From the NCBI GenBank assembly GCA_002898295.1, contig BEHX01000009.1, forward strand, positions 1-64,000: DNA of 64,000 nucleotides, read 5' to 3'. This DNA comes from a bacterium HR21 (lineage in GTDB: Bacteria > Bacteroidota > Ignavibacteria > Kapaibacteriales > HRBIN21). The notes under the pieces were generated by a model that was not told the DNA's origin, did no database searches, and worked only from the letters and a program-made list of their open reading frames with translations. Each line of letters opens with the position of its first letter. Position 1 is the first letter of the stretch. Below are positions 21,973-31,420 of this stretch, piece after piece. The translations under genes and the position numbers were made by a program.

Positions 21973-22899
21973 ATGAACATCTGGGAGCAGCAGGCACGGA
22001 ATCGCCGGAATACGCTGCTGCTGATTGCCCTCTTCGTTGCCGTGCTCGCTGCACTCGGTTACGGGGCTGATTGGTACTTCGGCAGCGGGGATTTCCCAGT
22101 GCTGACTGTTCTCGCCTTGATGATGGCAACAGGGCAGGCGCTGGTGGGCTACTTTGCCGGCGATAAAATCGCTCTGGCGCTCAGTAAAGCGCGCCCGGTG
22201 ACAGGGTCCACGTTCGCAGAGCGGCAGCTCATCAATGTGACCGAGGAGATAGCGATTGCCGCCGGGATACCAATGCCAAAGCTCTACATCGTTCCTGATC
22301 CGGACCCGAATGCGTTTGCCACCGGACGCTCCCCACAGCATGCCAGCATTGCCGTGACCGAGGGGCTGCTGCAGATGCTCTCCCGCGACGAACTGCAGGC
22401 GGTGGTGGCACATGAGATCGGGCACATCCGCAACTACGATATCCGCCTCATGACGCTGGTGGCGATCCTGCTGGGAACGGTCCTGATCTTGGCGGATATG
22501 GCGCGGCGTGCCCTCTTCTGGGGTGTGGGACGCCGAGATCGGCGGAGCGAAGCCAACGTAGTGCTTCTGGTAGTGTGGCTGCTGGTCAGCATCCTGGCAC
22601 CGATTGCCGCATACCTGATTGCTATGGCGGTTTCCCGCCAGCGTGAGTACTACGCCGATGCCACCAGCGCGGAGCTCACGCGCAACCCCGAAGCCCTGAT
22701 TCGGGCACTGCAGAAGATTGCCGCCGCTGTTCAACCCACGACGGCAATTCCACAGAGCTTGGCGCACATGTGTATTGAAGACCCGCGTGGGCGCTCCATC
22801 AATGAGAAGACGGGCTTCTGGAGCGAGCTTTTCGCTACCCATCCTCCACTGCATAAACGCATCGAAGCCCTGCGCCGTATGGCATACCTCCAGACCTGA
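21973..22899 (+). CDS. htpX: HtpX-like membrane zinc metalloprotease (M48)
   Basis: This 308-aa membrane protease degrades damaged membrane proteins. There are two N-terminal membrane helices, the zinc motif VVAHEIGHIRNYD (HExxH), two further hydrophobic segments and the third zinc ligand in SRQREYYADATSAELT. Length fits HtpX. It follows lemA by 30 bp, the usual pairing. A 16-bp tandem duplication covers its last codons and stop. Confidence 0.95.
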   Translation: MNIWEQQARNRRNTLLLIALFVAVLAALGYGADWYFGSGDFPVLTVLALMMATGQALVGYFAGDKIALALSKARPVTGSTFAERQLINVTEEIAIAAGIPMPKLYIVPDPDPNAFATGRSPQHASIAVTEGLLQMLSRDELQAVVAHEIGHIRNYDIRLMTLVAILLGTVLILADMARRALFWGVGRRDRRSEANVVLLVVWLLVSILAPIAAYLIAMAVSRQREYYADATSAELTRNPEALIRALQKIAAAVQPTTAIPQSLAHMCIEDPRGRSINEKTGFWSELFATHPPLHKRIEALRRMAYLQT

Positions 22900-22917
22900 G
22901 CACCTCCAGACCTGAGC
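22886..22917 (+). repeat. 16-bp tandem direct repeat over the htpX stop codon
   Basis: ACCTCCAGACCTGAGC occurs twice in direct succession (22886-22901 and 22902-22917). The first copy encodes the C-terminal residues and TGA stop of HtpX; the second lies just after it. It looks like a replication-slippage duplication. Confidence 0.8.
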
Positions 22918-22978
22918 CCGGGTCCCCACGGTTCGGACCGATGGGGATGTGGGGAGTGCCCTAATTGGGGCAAAAGTG

Positions 22979-22986
22979 TATTTTTG
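22979..22986 (+). promoter_or_regulatory. TAnnTTTG -7 promoter element upstream of the type IX cargo gene
   Basis: TATTTTTG matches TAnnTTTG. A start near 22993 would give a leader of about 30 nt before the ATG at 23023. No well-spaced -33 box is evident. Confidence 0.45.
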
Positions 22987-23022
22987 GGCAAGTGTCAGTC
23001 AATCAAGTCCGTGAGGTGTGTC

Positions 23023-26000
23023 ATGCGTTCGAGGCTAACTCTTGTGCTGGTCAACGCGCTGCTGGGGTTGTTCTGGGTGGCTCCGAGCTCTGCCCAGGAG
23101 AAGGTGGAAATCCTCGGGGGGCGTGAATACTGGCTGGGATTCCCGCACTCGTGGATCTATCCGACGGAGACTGCTCGCGGGATTTCCGCCCTCCAGCTCT
23201 GGGTTGCGTCGCGGGAGGCTGCTCGCGTCCGCGTCTACACCAACGGCGGGCAGATGCTCTACCAGGAATTCACTACGCAGCCCAAGAAGACGTTCGTCGT
23301 GGCGATCCCTATGGACCACATGAACATTGACCCCGGGGTGGCAGCCGACAAAGGCATCCGGGTTGTTGCCGATAAGCCAATTGTGGTCACCGGCTACGTC
23401 AGCTTCACCATTTCTGGGGAAGCCTTCATGTGCATCCCGGTCGAGGCGCTGGGGAAGCGCTACTTCACGCTGAACATGTACCAGGACTGCGTGGGCAATG
23501 ACTACCGCCCGGCGCAGATCCTCATCATCGCCACGCGGGATAATACCGTCGTGCGCTACTACCCGACGACAGAGACTAGCGACGGGGTGCGCCCCGGGCA
23601 GTACAAGGAAATTCGCCTCAGTAAGGGGCAGACCTACCTCATCAAAGCCAAAATTGACCCGCGCTACAACCAGGACTGGAAGACGGATCTGACGGGCACC
23701 TACATCGAAGCAAACGAGCCCATCGCCGTCATCTCCGGTCATACGAAGGGATCGTATCCCCGCTACTCCTGTACAATGCTTAGCACACCGGCGCACTTCA
23801 TGCGGAACTCGCTCATGGACATGATGTGGCCGGTGGAGCTCTGGGGGACGATGTATATCTCGGCGCCGATCATGTACAAGAACCGTCCTCGCAATGGGGT
23901 AGACATTGACGATGCGGGGGATTTGATCCGCTTCGTTGCCTCCGAGGATGGGACAATCATTGAGCAGCTACGGCAGGACGGTTCGCAGGAGTGGCAGCAG
24001 ATTAGCCCTCCGCTGCGGCGCGGACAGTGGTTCAATATCAGCGCCCAGGAGTACGCTGCCGCCTATCGGGCAAATAAGCCGATCCTGGTGGGGCAGTATG
24101 GGAAGGCGTGGCGCTTGACCGCAGTCAGCCCAATCATCGGGAAAGAAGAAGAACAGCCTCAGAACCCGCCACGGAATGGCGAGGGGATGCTCATGTGCTT
24201 GACCCCGCGTGAACGCTGGGCAACGTATACGACGTTCTACGCTCCGCCCGGCATGGACAACTTCTTCATGATCACCTTCGAGATGAGCCGAGTGGACGAC
24301 ATTTACTTCGATGGGGTCAAGCTGCGCAACAAGTTCAGTGGTGGCATCAAGCCGGTGCAGGGAACTCCGTACGGCTATGTGGTCGCCATCGTGACTCCGG
24401 GTGACCATACTGTGGAGAGCAAAAATGGGGCGCAGTTTGCCGTCTACGCTTACGGGAACCTGGATCTGAGCAAAAGCGGATTCGCCTACGGCTATCCGAC
24501 GGGCATCAATTACGCCACACCGTGTGCTGATACTGTGCTGATTACCGACCGGGAAGAGTGCGGCACGGTGACGGGAACGGTCGAGGTGCGTCCAACCACT
24601 CCTGTCACAGAGTGCGCTCGCCTCTTCTCCGTTGCGCTGGATTCGGCGGTCAACTACGAGCTCATTCTGCCCGAGGAGTTCCGCCCCAGCTACGACCAGC
24701 GCACGAGCTTCGAGTTGCGTCCTGTTGATCCTCGGCAGGATGCCTATGCCCGGCTGGAGGTTATTGCCAAGTCGGGCAAGCGAGTGGTCAAGGAGTACCG
24801 GTACATTGCCGAGGCAGTGGTGGCAGAACCCCCCGTGGTAGATTTCGGCACAGCTCCCTTCGGTGAGCCGGTGGAGCAGACCGTGACGCTGCGCAATCTC
24901 AAGCCGCGTCCGGCGACAATCAAGCAGCTCTACCTGCGTTCGCGGCTGGCCGAATTTGAGATTCTCTCGCCAACACCCCAGGACTTCCCCCTGGTTCTCC
25001 AGCCAGCTGGTACCCCGGGCGACCGGGTCGAGGTCCGGATTCGGGCAACGGCGCAGGTGCCGGAGCTCCGTGTGGATTCGCTCTACGCCGAGCTGAGCTG
25101 CTACCCGGTTCCCCTGGCTGAAGTGCGCATCCAGGGCAACGAGCCTATCATGTGGGTGGATGATGCCGACTTCGGTGCGGTCCCTGTCGGCACAGAACGG
25201 ATGCGGCAAGTGCGCATTGAAAGCCGCGGGCGCCTCCCGCTGCGCATCACCGCAGTAGACTGGGCCGATAAGGCACACTTCCGCACAGAGGGGCTGCTGG
25301 AAGCGCTCCCCTTGCAGATTGACCCTGGACAGAGCTACACGTTCCGTGTCTACTACAAGCCGGATGTCGCTGGTGTCCCGCACCAGACGCGGGCAACCTT
25401 CACGGTCAACGCGACCAAGATCAAGCTCTACTCCGATTGGCGCGGGACAGGCATCCAGGTCAACATCAGCATCCATGGCTATGACTGGGGCATCCGCCGG
25501 GTTGCCGATGCGTATGCGCAGCTGGATGACCCCACACTCGGCTATCGTGGGGAGGTCATCATCCGGGTCACGGGTAACACCGCCATCAACAATGTGGACG
25601 TGACGGTCGAGGATGCCTCCGGGTATCCGAACGATCGGCTGGCGTTCCGCGTAGACAAGACCAGCTTGCCGCCTCAGCTGCAGCCCGGTCAAGAAGTCCG
25701 CTTGCCGGCATACTTCAAGCCGTTGGAGGAGCGGGAGTACCGGGCACGGGTTGTTGTCCGGGGCTTCGATAATGGCGAACCGCGCGAGGCAGAAGATGAG
25801 CTCCGTGGCATCGGGGTGCAGCCGCACGTCGCGGCGGACGGGCGCGACTTTGGTACCCTCATGGTCGGGCAGAGCAAGCAGGATGAAGCCCCTGTCTACA
25901 GCCGGGGGACAATGGAGCTGACAGTGCGGGACTTCGAAATCGTCGGTCCCGATGCCAATGCCTTCCAGGTGGAGCCGAACTTCCTGCGTCAGGTGAGAGA

Positions 26001-27243
26001 CCAAGGGCTGAGAATCCCGCAGGGAGAGAGCGTCCAGGTTCCTGTGATCTTCACAGCGCTGCGGGTCGGTGAACACCGGGCGAATCTGCGAGTTATCTCC
26101 GATGCCCCGGAGACACCAGAGCCGGAGCTTATCGGACGAGGGATTTCGCAAGGGCTGGCAGCAACCGACTACGACTTTGGGCGTCACTTCGTGACTACCC
26201 GTGTGGAGAAGCAAGCCGCCGTCTTCGTCCGCAACACGGGAGCCGCGCGGGTCTATGTGGAGCGCATCGAGAAGGTCTCCGGGGATATCAATACCTTCGA
26301 TGTGCTGACCCCCGCAGGCTTCTGGATTGAACCCGAAAGCGAGTATCCCATTGATGTCGCCTTCGCCCCCGATGCTGAGCGGCGTTACCAGATGCAGATC
26401 CGCTACGTGACCAATATCGGCGATGCGTACTCTACCGTCTGGGGCGAAGGGCGCCGGGTCTACGGAGTAGTCCGCATTGGCGAATACCGCACGACACCAG
26501 GGCAGGAGCTGAATATCACGGTTGAACTCACGCGGCATCCCAATGGCGCTCTCCGTCCGGAGGACCGGGATGTGACCGATGGCGCTATCCAGAGCTTCGA
26601 AGCCCGGGTCTGGTACGATGAGCGAATGCTCGAGCCGGTCCTGGTGCCGGAGGCGATCTCCACGGTGGGGACTCTGACGGAAGGATGGACGGTGGAGTAC
26701 GTGCAGCCCTTGCCGAAGCACGTGCCACCGGGTGGAACTGAGCCAATGTCTGCCTTCCAGGTGAAGCTGAGCGGGACGACTCCGCTCCAACTGACACAGG
26801 ATGTCAACCCGCTTTTCCGCTTCCGGGCGCGAGCCTTTCTGGCTCCCTTCGATCGGAGCGCGCTTCCCTGCCAAATGGTACCGCTGGATCGCCCCTACGT
26901 GGTCATCGAAGAGCAGCCTGGGCTGGTTCGCTTGACGGTGCCGTGTGTGGAGAATCTGCGCCTGGTGCGGCTCAATCCAATGGGCTATAGCCTCCAGCAG
27001 GTAGTGCCGCAGCCAGCCCGCGGAGTTGTCCAGCTGCGCTACAGCATTGGCTATAGTGGCTGGACGCGGCTGGAGCTCTTCAACGCCATGGGCGAACGCG
27101 TCGCCATGCTGGTGGACCAAGAACAGCAAGCGGGCGAGTACGAGCTGACGCTCGATACACGGCTCTTCCCTGCCGGGGTTTACTACTACCGACTCAGCTC
27201 CGGACCGTATACCGAGACGCGGCGGCTCGATATCGTCAACTAG
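23023..27243 (+). CDS. Large exported protein with IgGFc-binding-like head, ASH-type repeats and type IX sorting domain
   Basis: This 1406-aa protein is predicted to be surface-exposed or secreted. The signal peptide ends near APSSAQ. Residues about 25-500 resemble the IgGFc-binding protein N-terminal domain (REYWLGFPHSW, a repeating beta-pattern). Then come at least four choice-of-anchor/ASH-like beta-repeats starting near residues 604, 709, 939 and 1047, each with a DFG core (VVDFGTAPFG, DADFGAVPVG, GRDFGTLMVG, DYDFGRHFV), and a cohesin-like region (about 1146-1290). The end is a type A C-terminal sorting domain (about 1330-1406: RLELFNAMGERVAML ... FPAGVYYYRLSSG). The ATG at 23023 has GAGGTG upstream; a TTG frame from 22984 was rejected. 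Confidence 0.85.
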   Translation: MRSRLTLVLVNALLGLFWVAPSSAQEKVEILGGREYWLGFPHSWIYPTETARGISALQLWVASREAARVRVYTNGGQMLYQEFTTQPKKTFVVAIPMDHMNIDPGVAADKGIRVVADKPIVVTGYVSFTISGEAFMCIPVEALGKRYFTLNMYQDCVGNDYRPAQILIIATRDNTVVRYYPTTETSDGVRPGQYKEIRLSKGQTYLIKAKIDPRYNQDWKTDLTGTYIEANEPIAVISGHTKGSYPRYSCTMLSTPAHFMRNSLMDMMWPVELWGTMYISAPIMYKNRPRNGVDIDDAGDLIRFVASEDGTIIEQLRQDGSQEWQQISPPLRRGQWFNISAQEYAAAYRANKPILVGQYGKAWRLTAVSPIIGKEEEQPQNPPRNGEGMLMCLTPRERWATYTTFYAPPGMDNFFMITFEMSRVDDIYFDGVKLRNKFSGGIKPVQGTPYGYVVAIVTPGDHTVESKNGAQFAVYAYGNLDLSKSGFAYGYPTGINYATPCADTVLITDREECGTVTGTVEVRPTTPVTECARLFSVALDSAVNYELILPEEFRPSYDQRTSFELRPVDPRQDAYARLEVIAKSGKRVVKEYRYIAEAVVAEPPVVDFGTAPFGEPVEQTVTLRNLKPRPATIKQLYLRSRLAEFEILSPTPQDFPLVLQPAGTPGDRVEVRIRATAQVPELRVDSLYAELSCYPVPLAEVRIQGNEPIMWVDDADFGAVPVGTERMRQVRIESRGRLPLRITAVDWADKAHFRTEGLLEALPLQIDPGQSYTFRVYYKPDVAGVPHQTRATFTVNATKIKLYSDWRGTGIQVNISIHGYDWGIRRVADAYAQLDDPTLGYRGEVIIRVTGNTAINNVDVTVEDASGYPNDRLAFRVDKTSLPPQLQPGQEVRLPAYFKPLEEREYRARVVVRGFDNGEPREAEDELRGIGVQPHVAADGRDFGTLMVGQSKQDEAPVYSRGTMELTVRDFEIVGPDANAFQVEPNFLRQVRDQGLRIPQGESVQVPVIFTALRVGEHRANLRVISDAPETPEPELIGRGISQGLAATDYDFGRHFVTTRVEKQAAVFVRNTGAARVYVERIEKVSGDINTFDVLTPAGFWIEPESEYPIDVAFAPDAERRYQMQIRYVTNIGDAYSTVWGEGRRVYGVVRIGEYRTTPGQELNITVELTRHPNGALRPEDRDVTDGAIQSFEARVWYDERMLEPVLVPEAISTVGTLTEGWTVEYVQPLPKHVPPGGTEPMSAFQVKLSGTTPLQLTQDVNPLFRFRARAFLAPFDRSALPCQMVPLDRPYVVIEEQPGLVRLTVPCVENLRLVRLNPMGYSLQQVVPQPARGVVQLRYSIGYSGWTRLELFNAMGERVAMLVDQEQQAGEYELTLDTRLFPAGVYYYRLSSGPYTETRRLDIVN

Positions 27244-27270
27244 ATCTGCCGCATTCCCAAGCAGCTCTGG

Positions 27271-27309
27271 GCAGGGGCACAGGACCTCCTGTGCCCCTGT
27301 CGTTTTCTT
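27271..27309 (+). terminator. Rho-independent terminator after the type IX cargo gene
   Basis: A 13-bp perfect inverted repeat (CAGGGGCACAGGA with TCCTGTGCCCCTG, 27272-27299) has a two-base centre and is followed by CGTTTTCTT. It lies 29 bp after the stop codon and ahead of a new promoter box, so it should end the upstream transcript. Confidence 0.85.
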
Positions 27310-27350
27310 ATCCCCAGGAGCAGATGCGGGAGGAATCTCCGGCTTTTCCG

Positions 27351-27358
27351 TAAGTTTG
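27351..27358 (+). promoter_or_regulatory. TAnnTTTG -7 promoter element upstream of the DUF971 gene
   Basis: TAAGTTTG matches TAnnTTTG and lies 14 bp before the ATG at 27373, directly downstream of a terminator. This placement suggests a short leader and an independent DUF971-hutU transcript. Confidence 0.5.
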
Positions 27359-27372
27359 AAGCCCGAGTGTGC

Positions 27373-27780
27373 ATGGCACGCCTTGTAGCAATTCGGCGAG
27401 TGCGTCCCCAGGTGCTCCAGTGTCTGTGGGATGACGGCTTGGCAGTGTACCTGCCGGTGGAGGTGCTGCGTGACCAATGCCCCTGTGCCTTTTGTCAAGG
27501 CGAACAGGTTTTCGACCGATATATCCTCCCGGTGCGGGTTGTAGCGCCGGGAATGTACGAGCTGCAAGCTCTGGAGCCAGTGGGGCACTATGGACTCCGG
27601 GCGGTGTGGAGAGACGGGCACAATACGGGAATTTATCCATGGGAGCTCCTGCGTCGGCTCTGTGAGGAATACGGGCAGCGGGAGCCGAGAGCGGATGATG
27701 TTCAGCAAACCGGTGCCGGTGATGAGCGTGCTCCAGAAGGAGAGTCTCCGAGCCCCTCGGGGGAGCCGACTGCATTGTAA
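27373..27780 (+). CDS. DUF971 (GBBH-like N-terminal domain) protein
   Basis: This 135-aa protein has the DUF971 fold: [12 protein letters not shown] with its cysteines, then [28 protein letters not shown]. Family members occur alone or fused to iron-sulfur carriers or hydroxylases, and their role is not firmly known. The last 30 or so residues are Pro/Glu/Ser-rich and overlap the start of hutU by up to 86 bp in another frame. The ATG at 27373 is preferred to an upstream alternative start at 27367. Confidence 0.85.
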   Translation: MARLVAIRRVRPQVLQCLWDDGLAVYLPVEVLRDQCPCAFCQGEQVFDRYILPVRVVAPGMYELQALEPVGHYGLRAVWRDGHNTGIYPWELLRRLCEEYGQREPRADDVQQTGAGDERAPEGESPSPSGEPTAL

Positions 27781-29389
27781 GAACTGGCAAATCGAGGCAG
27801 CCTACCGGATGCTGCTGAATAATCTGGACCCGGAGGTTGCCGAAAAGCCAGAGGAGCTCATTGTCTACGGCGGAATGGGCAAGGCAGCACGGAATTGGGA
27901 GTGCCTCCGTGCTATTCTGCGCTGCTTACAGGAGCTTGAGCCAGATGAGACGTTGCTGGTACAGTCGGGGAAACCCGTCGGGATTGTGCGCACCTATGAG
28001 GATGCTCCCCGGGTCATTATTGCCAATAGCAACTTGGTACCGAAGTGGGCAACCTGGGAGGAATTCCGGCGCCTGGATGCGCTCGGGCTTATCATGTACG
28101 GGCAGATGACAGCAGGATCGTGGATTTACATCGGGACGCAGGGCATTCTGCAAGGAACCTACGAGACCTTTGCTGCTTGTGCCCGACAGCATTTCGGAGG
28201 CTCCCTTCGAGGACGCTTCCTGCTGACCGCGGGGATGGGTGGCATGGGCGGAGCGCAGCCTCTGGCAGGGGTCATGAATGGAGCCGCGGTGCTCTGCGTG
28301 GAGGTGGACCACGAGCGCATCGAGCGCCGAGTTCGGACAGGGTACTGCCAGTACAAGCTGTACGACCTGGACGAAGCCTTGGAGCGCATCGAGCAGGCGC
28401 GCAGCCGGGGTGAGCCTATCTCCATCGGGCTTGTCGGCAATGCGGCGGAAGTGCATCCGGAAATCCTCCGCCGAGGTATCGTCCCGGATGTGGTCACGGA
28501 CCAGACCGCAGCGCATGATCCCTTGAACGGCTACTATCCGGCAGGGTATACGAAAGCGGAAGCCGACGAGCTCCGGCGCCGCGACCCGGATCGGTATTTG
28601 GAAGAGGCCTATCGCTCCATTGCCATCCATGTCCGAACAATGCTGGAGTTTCAAAAGCGTGGGGCTGTTGTCTTCGACTACGGGAACAATATCCGCGGCA
28701 TTGCCAAGGAGTACGGTGGAGTGGAGGAAGCTTTTTCCTTCCCGGGCTTCGTCCCAGCCTATATCCGTCCCTTGTTCTGCGAGGGGCGGGGTCCGTTCCG
28801 GTGGGTGGTCTTGTCTGGTGACCCGAACGATTTGGCTGTGACGGACCGAGCGATTCTGGAGCTCTTCCCGCATGATGAGGTTTTGCAGCGCTGGATCCCG
28901 CAGGCGCAGCAGTACGTGAAGTTTCAAGGGTTGCCAGCGCGGATTTGCTGGCTCGGCTACGGTGAGCGCGCCGAAGCGGGAAAGCTCTTCAACTGGCTGG
29001 TGCGGACTGGGCGGGTCTCCGCTCCGATCGTCATCGGGCGTGATCATCTCGATTGCGGCTCGGTTGCCTCCCCGTATCGGGAGACCGAAGGGATGCTGGA
29101 TGGCTCCGATGCTATTGCCGATTGGGTGTATTTCAACTTCGCCCTCAACGCCATTGGTGGGGCAACCTGGGTATCGTTCCATCACGGTGGTGGAGTGGGC
29201 ATGGGGCTGTCGCTCCATGCTGGCATGGTGATTGTTGCAGACGGAACTCCGGAAGCCGAACGGCGGTTAGAACGGGTGCTGACGTATGATCCGCTGATTG
29301 GTATTTTGCGTCACGCTGATGCAGGGTATGACCGAGCGCGGCAGACGGCGCGCCGCTTTGGTCTTCGTATCCCGATGGCGTCAGAGTGA
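27695..29389 (+). CDS. hutU: Urocanate hydratase (urocanase)
   Basis: This is the NAD-dependent second enzyme of histidine degradation (urocanate to imidazolone propionate). The 564-aa product shows [25 protein letters not shown] near the N-terminus, the NAD-binding [17 protein letters not shown], and the active-site cysteine block [16 protein letters not shown]. Start is uncertain: ATG at 27695 has GGAG upstream, while ATGs at 27698 and 27722 are also possible; all overlap the DUF971 gene. Neither hutH, hutI nor hutG is in the window, so the rest of the pathway must be elsewhere or absent. Confidence 0.95.
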   Translation: MMFSKPVPVMSVLQKESLRAPRGSRLHCKNWQIEAAYRMLLNNLDPEVAEKPEELIVYGGMGKAARNWECLRAILRCLQELEPDETLLVQSGKPVGIVRTYEDAPRVIIANSNLVPKWATWEEFRRLDALGLIMYGQMTAGSWIYIGTQGILQGTYETFAACARQHFGGSLRGRFLLTAGMGGMGGAQPLAGVMNGAAVLCVEVDHERIERRVRTGYCQYKLYDLDEALERIEQARSRGEPISIGLVGNAAEVHPEILRRGIVPDVVTDQTAAHDPLNGYYPAGYTKAEADELRRRDPDRYLEEAYRSIAIHVRTMLEFQKRGAVVFDYGNNIRGIAKEYGGVEEAFSFPGFVPAYIRPLFCEGRGPFRWVVLSGDPNDLAVTDRAILELFPHDEVLQRWIPQAQQYVKFQGLPARICWLGYGERAEAGKLFNWLVRTGRVSAPIVIGRDHLDCGSVASPYRETEGMLDGSDAIADWVYFNFALNAIGGATWVSFHHGGGVGMGLSLHAGMVIVADGTPEAERRLERVLTYDPLIGILRHADAGYDRARQTARRFGLRIPMASE

Positions 29390-29482
29390 CGCACCCTTGT
29401 AACGAGAATGTCACAGCCTGTGTCTAAACGACAGACCATGGTCAAGCGTCCAACAACGCAGCAACAGCAGGAGTCTCACGCC

Positions 29483-30145
29483 ATGACAGGACAGATGTCA
29501 GCCGCACCGCAGCCCAAGCGGCGTCGCAGGGGGCGAGCACAACTTGCCCCGGAGCAGGTCCCGCCGGAGCGCCAAGAGCAGTACAAGGCGCTGGTAGCGG
29601 AAATCGAGCGCCTCTACCGGACCGAGCGGAAGCGCTTCCTGGGCTTCATCCGGCAGAGGGTTCGGACACAGGAGGAGGCGGAAGATATCTTGCAGGATGT
29701 CTTCGCTAACGTCCTGGCAGCGGCAGCAACGGTGGAGGGACCTATCGAGAACGTTGCCTCCTGGGTCTTTACTGCCGTGCGCAACCGTATCATTGACTCC
29801 TACCGGAAGAAGCGCACGGAGAGCTTCTCCGACGTGCAAACACCGGCCCAGCAGGAGGAGGGAATGGAGAGCTTCGAGAACTTGCTGCCTGACTGGCATT
29901 ACGGACCGGAACGAGAGCACATCCGCAAGCTCATCTGGGAGGCAATCCAGGAGGGGCTGGCAGAGTTGCCCCCGGAGCAGCGAGAGGTCTTTGTCAAAAA
30001 CGAGTTTGAAGGCGTCTCCTTCCGCGAAATGGCAGAGGAGACAGGCATCAACATCAACACACTGCTGGCACGGAAGCGCTATGCAGTCCTGCACCTGCGC
30101 AAGAAGCTCAAGCCGCTCTACGACGAGCTCATGAGCCAGAACTGA
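29483..30145 (+). CDS. RNA polymerase sigma factor, sigma-70/ECF family
   Basis: This 220-aa sigma factor has region 2 with EEAEDILQDVFANVLAAAA and VFTAVRNRIIDSYRKKRTE, and region 4 with LPPEQREVFVKNEFEGVSFREMAEETGIN followed by TLLARKRYAVLHLRKKL. The N-terminal basic tail (KRRRRGRAQ) is longer than usual. AGGAG lies about 9 bp before the ATG at 29483; the frame also contains ATGs at 29408 and 29438 without good ribosome binding sites. No anti-sigma gene is adjacent. A strong terminator follows. Confidence 0.88.
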   Translation: MTGQMSAAPQPKRRRRGRAQLAPEQVPPERQEQYKALVAEIERLYRTERKRFLGFIRQRVRTQEEAEDILQDVFANVLAAAATVEGPIENVASWVFTAVRNRIIDSYRKKRTESFSDVQTPAQQEEGMESFENLLPDWHYGPEREHIRKLIWEAIQEGLAELPPEQREVFVKNEFEGVSFREMAEETGININTLLARKRYAVLHLRKKLKPLYDELMSQN

Positions 30146-30166
30146 GCCAGTGCGGAGAAATCCTCG

Positions 30167-30208
30167 GCGGCTTGTGTCAGCCTCGGACACAAGCCGCTTT
30201 TCTTTTTC
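30167..30208 (+). terminator. Rho-independent terminator after the sigma factor gene
   Basis: A 12-bp stem (arms 30167-30178 and 30186-30197, GCGGCTTGTGTC-like and its complement) with a 7-nt loop is followed by TTTTCTTTTT. It lies about 20 bp after the stop codon. Confidence 0.9.
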
Positions 30209-30268
30209 CCCAAACGCACCCGAGCGCTTCGTACGTCATAGCCCCCGAGTCTGAGCCTCCGACTACGT

Positions 30269-31420
30269 ATGCGAGCAACGGTCGCCATTATTGACACCGA
30301 ACAACTCCGTCGCAACTTCCGTCTCCTGCGTCGGCATGTGGAACCCGCGGCTGTCCTAGCAATTGTCAAAGCGAATGCGTACGGACATGGCTTGGTGGAG
30401 TGTGCGGAGCTGTTCCGGCAAGAAGGTGCAGCCATGTTAGGGGTGGCGTACGTGCAGGAAGGCATACAGCTCCGGCAGGCGGGGAATCCGCTCCCTATCG
30501 TTGTGTTGACACCCCCGCAGGCAGATGAGGCGGCGCTCTACTGCCGCTTTGAGCTGCAGCCGCTTGCCTGCTCGCTGCCGGTCATGGAACAGATGGCGGC
30601 GCAAGCGCGGCGCTTTGGAGTCCGCCTCCGTGTCCATGTTGCCGTGGATACGGGCATGCACCGTGAGGGCATTCCACCGAGCGAAGTCCGGGACTTTCTG
30701 CAGCGGCTCTCCGAGCTGGAGGGATTGGAGGTGGTCGGGCTCTGCACCCACTTTGCTACCGCTGATGAGGCTGATCCGAGCTTCTTCTGGGAACAGTGGC
30801 GACAGTTCCGTGACCTTGTCCGCGAGCTTGAAGCGGCGGGCTACCACATCCCCTATATCCATGCTGCGAACTCGGCGGCTGCTGTTCGTTTCCCGGAGGC
30901 TCGCTGGACGATGGTGCGACCGGGCATCCTCCTTTATGGGTATCAGCCCTGGCAGGGTGGGGAAAAGCTCCCGGTCAAGCCGGTGTTGCAGTGGAAAAGC
31001 CGCGTCGTTGCCGTGCGCCGTATCCGCTCAGGTGAGGGAGTGAGCTACCACCGACTCTACCGCGCTCGGCAGGAGACAACAATTGTGACAGTCCCTGTCG
31101 GCTATGCTGATGGCTATCGCTACGGTCTGACAGGGCGGGCAGAATGCCTCATCCATGGCAAGCGCTTCCCCGTTGTGGGAGCAATCTGCATGGACGAAAT
31201 CCTGGTCGATGTTGGTCAAGAGCCCGTCCAGCTCGGGGACGAAGTGGTGCTCCTGGGTGAGCAGGGTGAGAGTGCTCTCTGGGCAGAGGAGCTTGCCTGT
31301 TGGCTACGAACGATTCCGTACGAAGTCCTTGCGGGCATCAGCTCCAGGGTGCCGCGTCTTTACCTTCAGGCGCAGGTGGATGCGACCGAGCAGCTATCGA
31401 GTACGCTTGCCCGAGTTTGA
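30269..31420 (+). CDS. alr: Alanine racemase
   Basis: This 383-aa PLP enzyme makes D-alanine for peptidoglycan. The PLP lysine lies in IVKANAYGHG (Lys34). The N-terminal TIM barrel contains HVAVDTGMHREG; the C-terminal domain has the catalytic tyrosine in GEGVSYHRLYRA and the GAICMDEILVDV block. It opens a coupled set with scpA (41-bp overlap) and scpB. Length and start are normal. Confidence 0.96.
   Translation: MRATVAIIDTEQLRRNFRLLRRHVEPAAVLAIVKANAYGHGLVECAELFRQEGAAMLGVAYVQEGIQLRQAGNPLPIVVLTPPQADEAALYCRFELQPLACSLPVMEQMAAQARRFGVRLRVHVAVDTGMHREGIPPSEVRDFLQRLSELEGLEVVGLCTHFATADEADPSFFWEQWRQFRDLVRELEAAGYHIPYIHAANSAAAVRFPEARWTMVRPGILLYGYQPWQGGEKLPVKPVLQWKSRVVAVRRIRSGEGVSYHRLYRARQETTIVTVPVGYADGYRYGLTGRAECLIHGKRFPVVGAICMDEILVDVGQEPVQLGDEVVLLGEQGESALWAEELACWLRTIPYEVLAGISSRVPRLYLQAQVDATEQLSSTLARV

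Noticed and set aside
21340-22929. A 529-codon minus-strand open frame opposite lemA-htpX
   Set aside because: Antisense shadow of two well-identified genes; composition is atypical and there is no ribosome binding site.
23968-27708. A 1246-codon open frame on the minus strand
   Set aside because: It lies wholly antisense to the type IX cargo and DUF971 genes, has no recognizable domain, and is His/Pro/Arg-rich as expected of a mirror frame in GC-rich coding DNA.
27926-29218. A 430-codon minus-strand open frame in hutU
   Set aside because: Antisense to urocanase, whose motifs are unambiguous.
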